Positions 35,431 through 43,999 of a stretch of 64,000 nt of DNA are shown here, one piece after another. A program made the translations under genes and the position numbers. The notes under the pieces are model-generated. The model saw nothing but the letters and a program-made list of their open reading frames with translations, was not told the origin of the DNA and searched no databases. Positions within the stretch are counted from its first letter, which is position 1. Every line of letters starts with the position of its first letter. Source of the DNA: Novosphingobium malaysiense (lineage in GTDB: Bacteria > Pseudomonadota > Alphaproteobacteria > Sphingomonadales > Sphingomonadaceae); contig NZ_JTDI01000005.1 in the NCBI RefSeq assembly GCF_000802225.1, positions 372,001-436,000 of the forward strand, given 5' to 3'.

Positions 35431-36308
35431 CAAGTTTCTTTCGCAGCATCGGTCGGTTCGAGATTGGCAGGATCGAAGAGGTCGTGGAGCCGCTGGCCAC
35501 GCCGGAACGATGGTTCGGTCCGTTCGATCGTGCTGTGTTCGAGGCAGAATTGGCGCATTGTCCGGCCAATGCCTATGATTGGAAGACCGGCCAGTTGATG
35601 GCCAGCATTCACAGTTGGTTGCTTCGAGTCGATGGCAAGGTCATCCTAATCGATACGTGCTGCGGCAATGGCAAGAATCGCCCCGGCTGGCCGGGATTTC
35701 ATCAGTTGAACTACCCCTACCTCGAGCGCTTGCATGCGGCTGGCGTTTCGCCGGAGGATGTGGACATCGTCCTGTGCACGCATCTGCACGTCGATCACGT
35801 CGGCTGGAATACGCGCCAGGAAGGCGGGCGCTGGGTTCCGACATTTCCCAATGCACGTTACTTGGTGGCGCGGCAGGAACTGGAAACGATGCTCGCACGC
35901 ATTGCACGCCCGGAAACGCACCCCATAGAGCGGATGACCTGGAACGACAGCGTCTTGCCGATCGAGGAGGCCGGTCTCCTGGAGCTGACCGCTTCGTCCT
36001 GCGTGGTGCTGCCAGGACTGAGGCTGGAACCGGCGCATGGACATACACCGGGACACGTGGCGATACATCTGGAATCGCGCGGAGAGCGCGCGGTGTTCAG
36101 CGGAGATGCCTTGCATTTTCCCGTGCAAGTGCCCCTGTGGCACTGGCCTGCCATTGTCGACAAGGATCCGGCACAGGGCATAGCCACGCGCCGTGAGTTG
36201 TTGGAAAACTGTGCTGAAACAGGTGCATGGCTTCTTCCTGCGCATTTCTCCGCCCCGCATGGCGTGAAGATCTCGCGAAGGGATGACAGTTTCGCGATCA
36301 TATGTTGA
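35427..36308 (+). CDS. metallo-beta-lactamase-fold hydrolase
   Basis: A 293-residue protein whose ATG overlaps the previous stop. The zinc motif LCTHLHVDHVGWN (H-x-H-x-D-H) is at residues ~117-129. EPAHGHTPGHVAIHLES gives the next metal His, AVFSGDALHFPVQV the bridging Asp, and LPAHFSAPHG the last His. The subgroup resembles N-acyl-homoserine-lactonase-like and aryl-ester hydrolases of quorum-quenching type (lactonase-like loop IDTCCGNGKNR). It probably hydrolyses an ester or lactone intermediate. It is co-transcribed with the EthD-like gene. Confidence 0.9.
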   Translation: MTSFFRSIGRFEIGRIEEVVEPLATPERWFGPFDRAVFEAELAHCPANAYDWKTGQLMASIHSWLLRVDGKVILIDTCCGNGKNRPGWPGFHQLNYPYLERLHAAGVSPEDVDIVLCTHLHVDHVGWNTRQEGGRWVPTFPNARYLVARQELETMLARIARPETHPIERMTWNDSVLPIEEAGLLELTASSCVVLPGLRLEPAHGHTPGHVAIHLESRGERAVFSGDALHFPVQVPLWHWPAIVDKDPAQGIATRRELLENCAETGAWLLPAHFSAPHGVKISRRDDSFAIIC

Positions 36309-36382
36309 CTGCGGCTGTCCGGCTAGCATGGAGTACGGTCCGGTTTGCCAAGTGCCCGTCCGCATCCCGGTGCTGGACTGCA

Positions 36383-36400
36383 TAAATTTTATTTGAAATT
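36383..36400. promoter_or_regulatory. AT-rich element TAAATTTTATTTGAAATT
   Basis: The half-site TTTGAA with ATTTTATTT on its left is similar in reverse to the elements at 42877 and 29436. It ends 44 bases before the MFS start at 36445. Confidence 0.35.
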
Positions 36401-36444
36401 AAGAAAAAATGATGTCAGGTGCCGATGGGAGGAGCCGTCGGGTC

Positions 36445-37800
36445 ATGAACAAGCATTCGCAGGTTTCCGCCAGGCAGGAGTGGCAACAGCACTGGACCCT
36501 GGTGGCGGCAACGTTTGCTGGCGTCTCTTTCCTTGCCGTCCAGACCGGATCACTCAGTTTCTTCATTGAGCCCCTGGGGCAGGAATTCGGCTGGAGCCGG
36601 ACCTTCATCTCGCTGGGTTTCACGATCGCAATGCTGTTCACGGCCGCGATGTCACCGTTTTTCGGCATGTTGGTCGATCGGTTTGGATCTCGCAGAATTG
36701 CCCTGCCGGGCATCGTTCTGACCGCCCTCGCCATATCCGCCTTTTCGCTGACCGACGGCTCTTCGACGGGTTGGTTTGCCTTGTGGATCGGCTACGCACT
36801 CGTCTCGATCTCAGTCAAGCCAACTGTGTGGACGGCACCTGTCGCCAGTACATTTTCGAGTGCGCAAGGGCTGGCTCTGGGAGTGACGCTCTCCGGTATC
36901 GCGGGTGCGCATGTCCTGATAGGCCCTCTGGCGACCTGGCTCCTGGCCGGCTTTGGCTGGCGTTTGGCTTATGTCGCGCTTGGCCTGGGGTGGGGGGCGG
37001 TGACTTTTGCGCTGAGCTGGTTGTTTCTGTTCGATGCGCGCAACCAGCGCCGATCACACAAGGGCGCGGCTAAGAGATCAAGTGCGGAAAAAGGCGGGAC
37101 GGATTTGCCTGGACTGACCATTGGGCAGGCATGGCGCAGTCGGGCTCTCTGGCAGATCGGCACATCGACCCTCATCATCCTCGTGCTGACGTCGGGGTTT
37201 TCGATACACACTGTCCCGATTCTGCTCGATGCGGGCGTGAGCAGCGGTCAGGCGGCCGTTCTGTTCAGCCTGCTGGGCGGTTCGGCGTTTGCCGGACAGC
37301 TGGTGACGGGTGCGCTGCTTGATCGTTTTTCAGCCAATTGGGTAGGTGGAATTACGCTTGGTGCGACGGCCATCTCGTTCTTCATGCTGATCGATGGCGT
37401 TCATACGCCTGCCCTGATCGCGTTGGCTGTAGTGGTGAACGGCTACACGCAGGGGACCAAGTTCCAGATTTGCAGCTATCTGACCGTGCGTCACGCAGGC
37501 ATGCGAAACTACGGCTCGATTTATGGGCTGATGAACAGCCTGATCGCCCTGGGAGGGGCGATCGGACCGTTGTTGGCAGGCTATATTTTCGACAGCTTCG
37601 GCAGCTATGGCCCGTTCCTTGTCGGAGGTGGCGTTGGTTGCGCGATCTCCGGGGTGTTGATCTTCCTGCTCCCGCGCGCCGGCGGGTGGCAGCAGACCCA
37701 ATTGCGCAGCGATAGTCCCCGGACAGAGCAACCACCGTTCCCTGCATCCTCGAAAGCCTGCGATCCTGAGCGTGCCGTCCAAGAGTGCCAGATGCCATGA
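36445..37800 (+). CDS. MFS transporter (OFA / monocarboxylate-type)
   Basis: A 451-residue membrane protein with twelve predicted helices. ATG 36445 is used because GGGAGGAG lies at 36427-36434; an upstream ATG pair at 36409 is possible. The motifs are GQEFGWSRTFISLGF after helix 1 and FGMLVDRFGSRRIALPG, the MFS loop 2-3 signature. LLDRFSANWVGG forms the second-half equivalent. GYTQGTKFQICSYLTVRH and GLMNSLIALGGAIGPLLAG resemble the oxalate/formate and carboxylate-porter branch. It probably imports an organic acid used or made by the cluster. It is convergent with the TetR gene at 37848. Confidence 0.88.
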   Translation: MNKHSQVSARQEWQQHWTLVAATFAGVSFLAVQTGSLSFFIEPLGQEFGWSRTFISLGFTIAMLFTAAMSPFFGMLVDRFGSRRIALPGIVLTALAISAFSLTDGSSTGWFALWIGYALVSISVKPTVWTAPVASTFSSAQGLALGVTLSGIAGAHVLIGPLATWLLAGFGWRLAYVALGLGWGAVTFALSWLFLFDARNQRRSHKGAAKRSSAEKGGTDLPGLTIGQAWRSRALWQIGTSTLIILVLTSGFSIHTVPILLDAGVSSGQAAVLFSLLGGSAFAGQLVTGALLDRFSANWVGGITLGATAISFFMLIDGVHTPALIALAVVVNGYTQGTKFQICSYLTVRHAGMRNYGSIYGLMNSLIALGGAIGPLLAGYIFDSFGSYGPFLVGGGVGCAISGVLIFLLPRAGGWQQTQLRSDSPRTEQPPFPASSKACDPERAVQECQMP

Positions 37801-37847
37801 AGCCGGTCAGGCCCGGACAGTTCAGGCCGGCAGCGTTCGGTGGCGTA

Positions 37848-38462
37848 TCAGGCCGCCCCTCGATATCCAAGCGCATGAAGGATGAAGGCCCGAAGCTCGC
37901 TCGAGGTCGTTTCGAGGGTCTCGGGATTCTTCACGACGTGGAATGCGGCAGCTTCGGCAGCCTTGCCCATCATGTCGACTGTGAGGCGAACATCCCGGAT
38001 CGGCCGGAAATGTCCGGTTTCGATCCCTCGCAAAATGACGGCTTCGACTGCGCTGCTGATCCGCAACAAGGGCGCGCTCGCGGTCAGAGTTGCCGATTTC
38101 AGCGCCGGTCCGAACAGGGCGCAAAGGATCAGATGACGGTGCTCGGCATTGCCGAACCAAGTGACTATGGCATGAAGTGCGCGAGCGAGCTGTGGTCCGG
38201 GATTCTCGGATGTGCCGCAGATCGCGACAACCTCATCGTAAAGAATTTGTGCCTGGGCCGCCGTCAATGCGGCCACAAGTGCAGGCTTGTCCTTCGCGTA
38301 GTTGTAGACAGTATTGCGGGCGATACCGGCTTCCGCGGCAATGTCTGCAAGCGTGATCGCCTCGTAGGGGCTTTTGGTCAGCAGCTTTTCCAGCCCCGCC
38401 GCCAAAGCGCTCCAGATCGCCCTGTTGTGCTCTTCGATATTTCCGGCGCGTATTCTCGGCAT
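37848..38462 (-). CDS. TetR-family transcriptional regulator
   Basis: A 204-residue protein. ATG 38462 follows CGGAG; the open frame runs far upstream but overlaps the opposite-strand monooxygenase gene and is not protein-like. The helix-turn-helix ITLADIAAEAGIARNTVYNYAKDKPAL (residues ~36-62) has the TetR signature, with YNYAKDK in place of YYHFxxK. The C-terminal domain starts near VTWFGNAEHRHLILCAL. It diverges from an FAD monooxygenase. Two matching CGAC-N5-GTCG palindromes in the 78-base gap are strong candidate operators for this protein. Confidence 0.88.
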   Translation of the reverse strand: MPRIRAGNIEEHNRAIWSALAAGLEKLLTKSPYEAITLADIAAEAGIARNTVYNYAKDKPALVAALTAAQAQILYDEVVAICGTSENPGPQLARALHAIVTWFGNAEHRHLILCALFGPALKSATLTASAPLLRISSAVEAVILRGIETGHFRPIRDVRLTVDMMGKAAEAAAFHVVKNPETLETTSSELRAFILHALGYRGAA

Positions 38463-38482
38463 GTTCACTCCGATACACTTTA

Positions 38483-38521
38483 CGACGATGCGTCGCAATG
38501 ATATTTGGCGACTATGAGTCG
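38483..38521. promoter_or_regulatory. double operator CGAC-N5-GTCG (two copies)
   Basis: Copy 1 is CGAC-gatgc-GTCG (38483-38495) and copy 2 is CGAC-tatga-GTCG (38509-38521), with centres 26 bases apart. The outer flanks TTTACGAC and GTCGTAAA make the whole region a larger imperfect palindrome. It sits between the TetR gene and the divergent monooxygenase. Confidence 0.75.
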
Positions 38522-38540
38522 TAAAAATGGGATTGAGCAG

Positions 38541-39749
38541 ATGGCTGACGGAAAGAGGGTTCTGATTGTGGGGTTCGGTCTCGCGGGAATGTCTGCGGCG
38601 ATCAGCCTTCAAAAGGCGGGCTGGGAGCCGGTGATTGTCGAGCGGGCTCCGGGACGGCGCCGCGGCGGATATTTTGTCGGGTTCTTTCCTGAAGGGAAAA
38701 AGGCGGCCAAGGCATTGGGCGTCTTCGACAAGTTTCATTTCCGGACACCAAAAGGCACAGAAACCTGGGACATCAGGCCGAATGGTGACCGGCTTTGGTC
38801 TCCTGGCTTTCTTGATCAGCCTGCTGATGAGGAGCAGGGGGGGATCGAGGGGGCGCTTCGCGGCGATCTTGAGGAAGGACTTTGGCAGGTGGCCAAGGAT
38901 ATCTGCACGGTGCGCTTCAATACCGTGCCTTGTGCCATCGATGAGCGCGGCGACGTGGTCAACGTGCGGCTTCGCGACATAGCTAACGGTGCGGAGACAA
39001 CAGAGAGTTTCAATCTGGTGATTGGAGCGGATGGCGTGCGGTCGACTGTCCGGGATATCGTGTTCGGTCCGCGCGAGAAGTTTATCAAACCGGTGAACTC
39101 GATGATTTGTGCTTTCGAAATGGACGCGCCGATCCCGACGCTGGAAGCGCGCGACGGGATCATGATCTGCGAGGTCGACCGCGCCTTGTGGGTTTTCCCG
39201 CTGTCCGACAAACCCCCGACAGTCCTGCTCACGTGGCGCGTCGATGATGATGACAGCCAGTTTACGCGCAGACCCATTGACGTCGTTCGGGAAGTTTACG
39301 GGGATTCTCCGCACAAGCGGATGCTGGGCGCAATCTTCGATCAGCTCGAACGCAAGGGTGAAGGGGAATATCTCTACGATTCGGTCAACAAGGTGCAGAT
39401 GGATAGATGGCACAAGGGCCGCGTTGTCATGCTCGGTGACGCGGCCTGGTGTCTCACGCTCTATTCCGGAATGGGGGCGACCTCCGCGATGAAGGGGGCG
39501 GTGGAACTCGCCGACGCCATTGCGGCCAGCCCTGGCGATATCTTGCGCGCGCTGCGCGACTGGGAAGCCGGAATGCGTCCTTTCATCCGGAAACACCGCA
39601 TCATCACCATGATGAAGGCAGAGGTATTCGTTCCGTCATCCCGCTTGCGTTCGCGGCTGCGTCACCAACTGATGCGAATGGGGACTCGTAGCCTGCTGAA
39701 AAGGCGGCGCAATGAGGCATGTTCGATCATGAGTTCTGAAGCCGCTTGA
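38541..39749 (+). CDS. FAD-dependent aromatic-type monooxygenase (PHBH/UbiH fold)
   Basis: A 402-residue flavoprotein. ATG 38541 is preferred because the upstream ATG 38514 lies inside the operator palindrome. The motifs are RVLIVGFGLAGMSAAISLQKAG (dinucleotide binding), IGADGVRSTVRDIVFG (the DG motif of flavin hydroxylases) and RVVMLGDAAWCLTLYSGMGAT (the GD motif that binds FAD ribityl). Family enzymes hydroxylate or epoxidise a substrate with NAD(P)H and O2. The C-terminus is short and basic with no membrane anchor. It is probably controlled by the divergent TetR protein and is followed by a CmcJ-type gene 46 bases downstream. Confidence 0.9.
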   Translation: MADGKRVLIVGFGLAGMSAAISLQKAGWEPVIVERAPGRRRGGYFVGFFPEGKKAAKALGVFDKFHFRTPKGTETWDIRPNGDRLWSPGFLDQPADEEQGGIEGALRGDLEEGLWQVAKDICTVRFNTVPCAIDERGDVVNVRLRDIANGAETTESFNLVIGADGVRSTVRDIVFGPREKFIKPVNSMICAFEMDAPIPTLEARDGIMICEVDRALWVFPLSDKPPTVLLTWRVDDDDSQFTRRPIDVVREVYGDSPHKRMLGAIFDQLERKGEGEYLYDSVNKVQMDRWHKGRVVMLGDAAWCLTLYSGMGATSAMKGAVELADAIAASPGDILRALRDWEAGMRPFIRKHRIITMMKAEVFVPSSRLRSRLRHQLMRMGTRSLLKRRRNEACSIMSSEAA

Positions 39750-39795
39750 GGCGGTACCAATGGACGACCATCTGAAATCGCGGAGAGGAAAGATT

Positions 39796-40599
39796 ATGCA
39801 GGATGTCAGTGAAGACGTGACTGTCGCAGACGTCAATTTCCAGGTGAGCCATGCCGATGCGGGCACATTTGGACAATGGGACGAAAAGCTGAGGAAGCTC
39901 AGTGTTCAGCCAGTCCCGACGCGCGTCGTCAACATTCGCAACCTGGCTGAGGCTCCAAGTCTCGACCGGGAAGGTTTTGCGCTTGTCGAACACGATGTCG
40001 AAGGAAACTACGACGACAGGGCCTTTTTGGATGGCGCCTTCGTGGATTCTTGCGTCGATCTGATAAAGCGGCTTACCGGCGCCAAGGCGACCCTGAACAT
40101 GTACCCTCCGATCGTGCGCAGCAAAGCAGATGCAGAGGGGACTTCAATCCCCGCCGGCTTCATTCACCTGGACCAGACGCGCGATTCCTACTTTGCGCAA
40201 GCACGTAGCAAAGCGCGCGAGCAGGGCATCGAGCTTCACCGAGGCGCAATATACAACGTCTGGAAGGCGACCTCCAAGCCGCCGCAGGACCAGCCACTGG
40301 CGGTAGCCGATCGCCGCGCTCTGGATCCGGACGATTTCGTGATCGGCAACACTTTGGTCGAAGTGGGAGAAAAGGCGGGTTCCTACCCTTACATCGGTCT
40401 TGTGCCTCCCAAGGAGGCGCTGACGTTGTACTACACGCCGGACATGCACATTGGCGAATCGCTGGTTTTCCTCTCGTGTGACTTTGACGCGAATGCTCCG
40501 GTGGGTTCTGCGCACACCGCTATCGATGCGCCGGGCGATGCCGGGCAGTGCGTGCCGCGAACCAGTGTCGAAGTCAGAATTCTGGCTGTTTTCGAGTGA
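39796..40599 (+). CDS. CmcJ/NvfI-family oxidoreductase (methyltransferase-like non-heme family)
   Basis: A 267-residue protein from ATG 39796, after GGAGAGGAAAG. It shows the pattern of the CmcJ / asaB / NvfI family: GFIHLDQTRDSYFAQ (H-x-D motif), IYNVWKATSKPPQDQPLAVADRRALDPDD, then LYYTPDMHIGESLVFLSCD and SAHTAIDAPG (late metal His), with PRTSVEVRILAVF at the end. Characterised relatives take part in cephamycin 7-methoxylation and in fungal meroterpenoid oxidation with non-heme iron and 2-oxoglutarate. A bacterial catabolic role has not been established as far as I know. It lies in the operon of the TetR-controlled monooxygenase, so it may be a second oxidative step. Confidence 0.82.
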   Translation: MQDVSEDVTVADVNFQVSHADAGTFGQWDEKLRKLSVQPVPTRVVNIRNLAEAPSLDREGFALVEHDVEGNYDDRAFLDGAFVDSCVDLIKRLTGAKATLNMYPPIVRSKADAEGTSIPAGFIHLDQTRDSYFAQARSKAREQGIELHRGAIYNVWKATSKPPQDQPLAVADRRALDPDDFVIGNTLVEVGEKAGSYPYIGLVPPKEALTLYYTPDMHIGESLVFLSCDFDANAPVGSAHTAIDAPGDAGQCVPRTSVEVRILAVFE

Positions 40600-40938
40600 G
40601 GTGAACGGTGCCGGACCTACCGGTGTACTATCGGATGATCCGGCACTGCGGTAACAGAACTTGTAAGACCCGGCGCAGACGGCTGCAGTGCCGAAGCAAA
40701 CAGCAGAGCGGTCCCGTTCGCACTTGTGCGGCATGCAAGGCGACGGGCGTCCAGGCCCTCGTGCGGCACAACATAATCCGCTCCGCGACTTTTCCTTCCC
40801 GATCCTGGCCTGTTTCGCCAATTGCAGCAGCCGGGGCCTATTGCGGTCGGGATGGCGTTTGGATGCAGCAATTACCCGTTGCTTCCACCGCTTGCGCAGC
40901 TAAAGACAAACTTGGCAAAAATTTTAAAGGAAAATAAA
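40600..40938. other. 339-base spacer before the small conserved protein
   Basis: No convincing gene; one open frame here is arginine- and cysteine-rich, without family features. The 3' end carries AAACTTGGCAAAAATTTTAAAGGAAAAT, which contains the ribosome site of the next gene and resembles the leader at 47633-47662. Confidence 0.4.
40912..40931. promoter_or_regulatory. leader motif TTGGCAAAAATTTTAAAGGA
   Basis: TTGGCAAAAA followed by TTTTAA and a purine-rich ribosome site. The same order (TTGGCAAAAA, TTTTTAAGGAG) occurs before the ALDH gene at 47669. It may mark a shared promoter or leader type. Confidence 0.35.
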
Positions 40939-41229
40939 ATGAAGCATGGTTCCCGTCTCAAAAGCGCCGCCTGCGATACCGAGGTCATGGTCATTCGGTG
41001 TGCTGATGGCCAGATCGAGTGCGGCGGCGCCCCGATGGGCGTGGACCGGCCGGCCGAAGCCGCTGCACTGACCGCTGATTTTTCAGCCGGGACGCTGATG
41101 GGAAAGCGCTATGTCGATGCTGATGGCGCTTACGAACTGCTGTGTGTCAAGCCGGGGAAGGGCTCGCTTGCGGTCGATGGTGTGGCGCTTGTCGTGAAGG
41201 ATGCCAAGCCTCTTCCCGCTTCGGACTGA
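40939..41229 (+). CDS. conserved small protein of unknown function
   Basis: A 96-residue protein from ATG 40939 with AAAGGAAAA upstream. The pattern SRLKSAACDTEVMVIRCADGQIECGGAPM, then DFSAGTLMGKRYVDADGAYELLCVKPG and GVALVVKDAKPLPASD, recalls short conserved proteins that lie beside acyl-CoA ligases and dehydrogenases in mycobacteria and sphingomonads (from memory). Three cysteines are present, without a clear metal motif. It is followed 75 bases later by an acyl-CoA ligase on the same strand. It may be an accessory or carrier-like protein for that ligase; the function is unknown. Confidence 0.7.
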   Translation: MKHGSRLKSAACDTEVMVIRCADGQIECGGAPMGVDRPAEAAALTADFSAGTLMGKRYVDADGAYELLCVKPGKGSLAVDGVALVVKDAKPLPASD

Positions 41230-41304
41230 ACTGTCATTTGCACAAGCCGCGCAAGGCAAATGCGTTTTCAAACCATGGCATCCTAGATCAGGGCAGGGGA
41301 TCCA

Positions 41305-42804
41305 ATGAACTTAGCGCTACTTCTCGAAATGGCGGCGGAAGCTGCCCCGGATCGCGTCGGTCTCGTTTGCGACGGGAAGCGCTGGACTTATGGCGCCCTG
41401 CTCGACGCGGCTCGCGGGGCGTTTGAACTGATCGAGCAGTCCAACGCCGAATATGTAGCCCTGCTCGATGAAAGCAGCGAGGCGGCCGTGATCGCCGTCT
41501 TCGGTGCGGCTCTGGCCGGTGTGCCCTATTGCCCGTTGAACTATCGCTTGCCCGATGCGGACCTCGCAGCCTTGCTCGGCCGTATATCTCCCGCGCTGGT
41601 GATCGGTGATGAGGAACGGATTTCCCGGATCGCCAGCGATCAGGGACACACCGTCATGGCGCGGCAGGAGTTTACGCTCAAGGCGCAGGAAGCAGTGCCC
41701 GAGCCCGACTCGCGTGAATACGATCCGGGCGAGGGGGTTGCTATTCAGCTTTTCACCAGCGGTACCACCGCTGCGCCGAAGGCCGCCATTCTGCGCCACT
41801 CCAATTTGCTCGGCTATATTCTTGGCACGGTCGAGTTCGCCGGGGCGGAGGAGTCGGATTCAGCGTTGGTGGTGGTTCCGCCTTACCATATCGCTGGCAT
41901 CTCGGCGCTGCTTTCATCGGTCTATTCTCTGCGTCGGATCGTGATGCTGCCGGTCTTTTCTCCAGAAGCCTGGCTCGATTTGATAGCTGCCGAAGCGATT
42001 TCCAACGCTTTCGTCGTTCCCACCATGCTGGCGCGAATTGTCGATGCCCTGGACCGTGGGCAAAGCTCCGATGTCTCGACACTGCGCGCGATAGCCTATG
42101 GCGGCGGCAAGATGCCCTTGACCGTGATCCGGCGGGCGCTTGAACTCTTTCCGGATGCAGGTTTCACCAATGCCTATGGCTTGACCGAAACGAGCTCCAC
42201 TGTCGCGCTGCTGGGACCTGACGATCATCGTGAGGCGTTTGCTTCCGGGAACCCTGACGTGCAGGCGCGCCTGACCTCGCTGGGCAAGCCGATTCCGACC
42301 ATCGAACTGGAAATTCGAAGCGAAAGCGGAGAGGTTCTGGGGCCGAACGAGGCGGGCGAGATCTATGTCCGAGGCGAGCAGGTATCCGGCGAGTACAGGG
42401 AGAAGAGCGCACTTGATGCGGAAGGATGGTTCCCTACGCGCGACGCAGGCTATCTCGACGCAAATGGGTATCTATTTCTCTCCGGGCGGGCAGATGACGT
42501 GATCGTGCGTGGCGGCGAGAACATGTCTCCAGGCGAAATCGAGGACGTGCTGCTGATGCATCCTTCAATCGCCGACGCCTGCGCATGCGCGGTCCCTTCG
42601 GTTGAGTGGGGGGAATCGGTGGGAGCCGCGCTCGTCATACGTGAGGGCTGCGACTTGCCCAGCGAAGATGATCTCAGAAGTCTTGTCCGCTCGCGCCTGC
42701 GCTCATCACGGGTGCCCGAAAAGATCATTTTTGTTGACGCCCTGCCTTATAACGAAATGGGTAAGTTGCTGCGCAGGAAGGTGAAAGTTGCATTCAGTGC
42801 CTGA
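41305..42804 (+). CDS. class I adenylate-forming acyl-CoA ligase
   Basis: A 499-residue enzyme that activates a carboxylic acid with ATP and CoA. The P-loop-like motif is LFTSGTTAAPKAAILRHSN (~residues 150-168). NAYGLTETSSTV is the A5 motif, GWFPTRDAGYLDANGYLFLSGRADDVIVRGGENMSPGEIED holds the A7/A8 hinge, and EMGKLLRRKV ends with the catalytic Lys. The length is typical. It could activate an aromatic, alicyclic or short-chain acid; the malonyl-CoA decarboxylase in this window makes a malonate-type acid one option among many. It is probably co-expressed with the small protein upstream. Confidence 0.92.
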   Translation: MNLALLLEMAAEAAPDRVGLVCDGKRWTYGALLDAARGAFELIEQSNAEYVALLDESSEAAVIAVFGAALAGVPYCPLNYRLPDADLAALLGRISPALVIGDEERISRIASDQGHTVMARQEFTLKAQEAVPEPDSREYDPGEGVAIQLFTSGTTAAPKAAILRHSNLLGYILGTVEFAGAEESDSALVVVPPYHIAGISALLSSVYSLRRIVMLPVFSPEAWLDLIAAEAISNAFVVPTMLARIVDALDRGQSSDVSTLRAIAYGGGKMPLTVIRRALELFPDAGFTNAYGLTETSSTVALLGPDDHREAFASGNPDVQARLTSLGKPIPTIELEIRSESGEVLGPNEAGEIYVRGEQVSGEYREKSALDAEGWFPTRDAGYLDANGYLFLSGRADDVIVRGGENMSPGEIEDVLLMHPSIADACACAVPSVEWGESVGAALVIREGCDLPSEDDLRSLVRSRLRSSRVPEKIIFVDALPYNEMGKLLRRKVKVAFSA

Positions 42805-42876
42805 AGATAGGTCGCGGTGGTTTGTGGGCCATGGGCTGATTCCTGCAAGCCCGTTGATGGCGAGTTCTGAAAGAAC

Positions 42877-42898
42877 TTGAAATCAAAATAAAATTCAA
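42877..42898. promoter_or_regulatory. AT-rich element TTGAA-N12-TTCAA
   Basis: TTGAAATCAAAATAAAATTCAA carries the same TTGAA and TTCAA half-sites as the other elements, further apart. It lies about 200 bases before the IclR start. Confidence 0.35.
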
Positions 42899-43094
42899 TA
42901 TCCAGTGTTGTGCGTGGGGCGTGCTGGTACTGGTCCTGTATTCTGTGCACAGGCACTGAATTTGCGCGGTGCCCAGGGCCGCTTGCCCCCTACATTCATG
43001 TGGTATCGGCCGGCGTTGCGGGAAGCGCTGTGTTTCTGCCATGGCCTAGGTGAAATGCTGACGCGGCTGGTGGCAAAAGTGGAGGAAAGCAGGC

Positions 43095-43898
43095 TTGTCC
43101 AAAAGCAGAACCCCCTCAGCTAACGTCAAGTATGCCGCCAGGGTTCTCGAAGTGCTCGATTACTTCGATGAGCGTCATCTGGAAGCCACTGTGATGGAAA
43201 TCGCTCGGCATTATGATCGCCCGATCACTAGCACTGCAGAATTGCTAAATACTATGCTGGAAATGGGTTTGGTGCGCAGGGCCCCTGGAACGCGGGCCTA
43301 TGCCCTGACACCGCGTGCAGCATTTCTGGGAACGATTGACCAGCCCTCGTTCCTTCGTGACGGAAGCATCGTTCAGTTGATGGATCGTCTTGCCGCGCAG
43401 ACAAGGTTCACCGTTTTGCTGCTATCCAGAGTGGGGGTGGATGCCCAGATTGTCGCTCTGAAAAGAGGCACACGCAGCATTGAGCCGGCAACTGTATTCG
43501 CTCGTGGCGCCAAGGGGCCGCTGTTTGAGAGCATCGCAGGAAAGCTGTTGTTGTCCACGCTTCAGTCCCAGCATTGCAAGGATATCGTTCGCCGCTTGAA
43601 TGCGGAGGCTAGTGAGGCGGACAAATTCAACTTTACCGCCATGATGAATGATATCAAAGAGTTGCGGGGCAAGTTCGGCGTTTTTGGTCCAGCAGGCTTT
43701 TGTCCAGGGGGCGAGGGGGTGTTTTCGTTGCTTCCCCCACGACCAGAAGCCGATCCAATCGTGATTGGCATCCTCTGCGGCGCCGAAGGCAATGTGGATT
43801 CCAGTAACCTTTTGATATGTCTTAATGATTCCATACAGTCATGTCTTTGTGGTCTGGCATACCAGGAGGCCGGGGAGACGTTTTTTGACGCTGCCTGA
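43095..43898 (+). CDS. IclR-family transcriptional regulator
   Basis: A 267-residue protein from TTG 43095, set by GGAGGAAA at 43081-43088. The N-terminal winged helix is KYAARVLEVLDYFDERHLEATVMEIARHYDRPITSTAELLNTMLEMGLVRR, the usual IclR layout. The effector domain follows, with LLLSRVGVDAQIVALKRG, GAKGPLFESIAGKLLLST and GGEGVFSLLPPRPE. The family senses aromatic or acyl metabolites in catabolic clusters. It lies between the acyl-CoA ligase and the DUF2889 gene. Its target is unknown, and its own upstream region carries an AT-rich element. Confidence 0.88.
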   Translation: MSKSRTPSANVKYAARVLEVLDYFDERHLEATVMEIARHYDRPITSTAELLNTMLEMGLVRRAPGTRAYALTPRAAFLGTIDQPSFLRDGSIVQLMDRLAAQTRFTVLLLSRVGVDAQIVALKRGTRSIEPATVFARGAKGPLFESIAGKLLLSTLQSQHCKDIVRRLNAEASEADKFNFTAMMNDIKELRGKFGVFGPAGFCPGGEGVFSLLPPRPEADPIVIGILCGAEGNVDSSNLLICLNDSIQSCLCGLAYQEAGETFFDAA

Positions 43899-43999
43899 AT
43901 TCTGGGACATGGCGACATCGTCCGGAATGATCATTGCAGTTTCAGCCAGTTCAGGGTGTGCCGCGGCACGGATGGGACAGCTCTGGAGGGGAGGTTCCG

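Noticed and set aside
38463..39596. Long N-terminal extension of the TetR gene at 37848
   Set aside because: It is antisense to the FAD monooxygenase and not protein-like; a good ribosome site and the TetR N-terminus support 38462.
40608..40937. A 109-codon frame in the spacer before the small conserved protein
   Set aside because: Arginine/cysteine-rich and without a domain or a good ribosome site.
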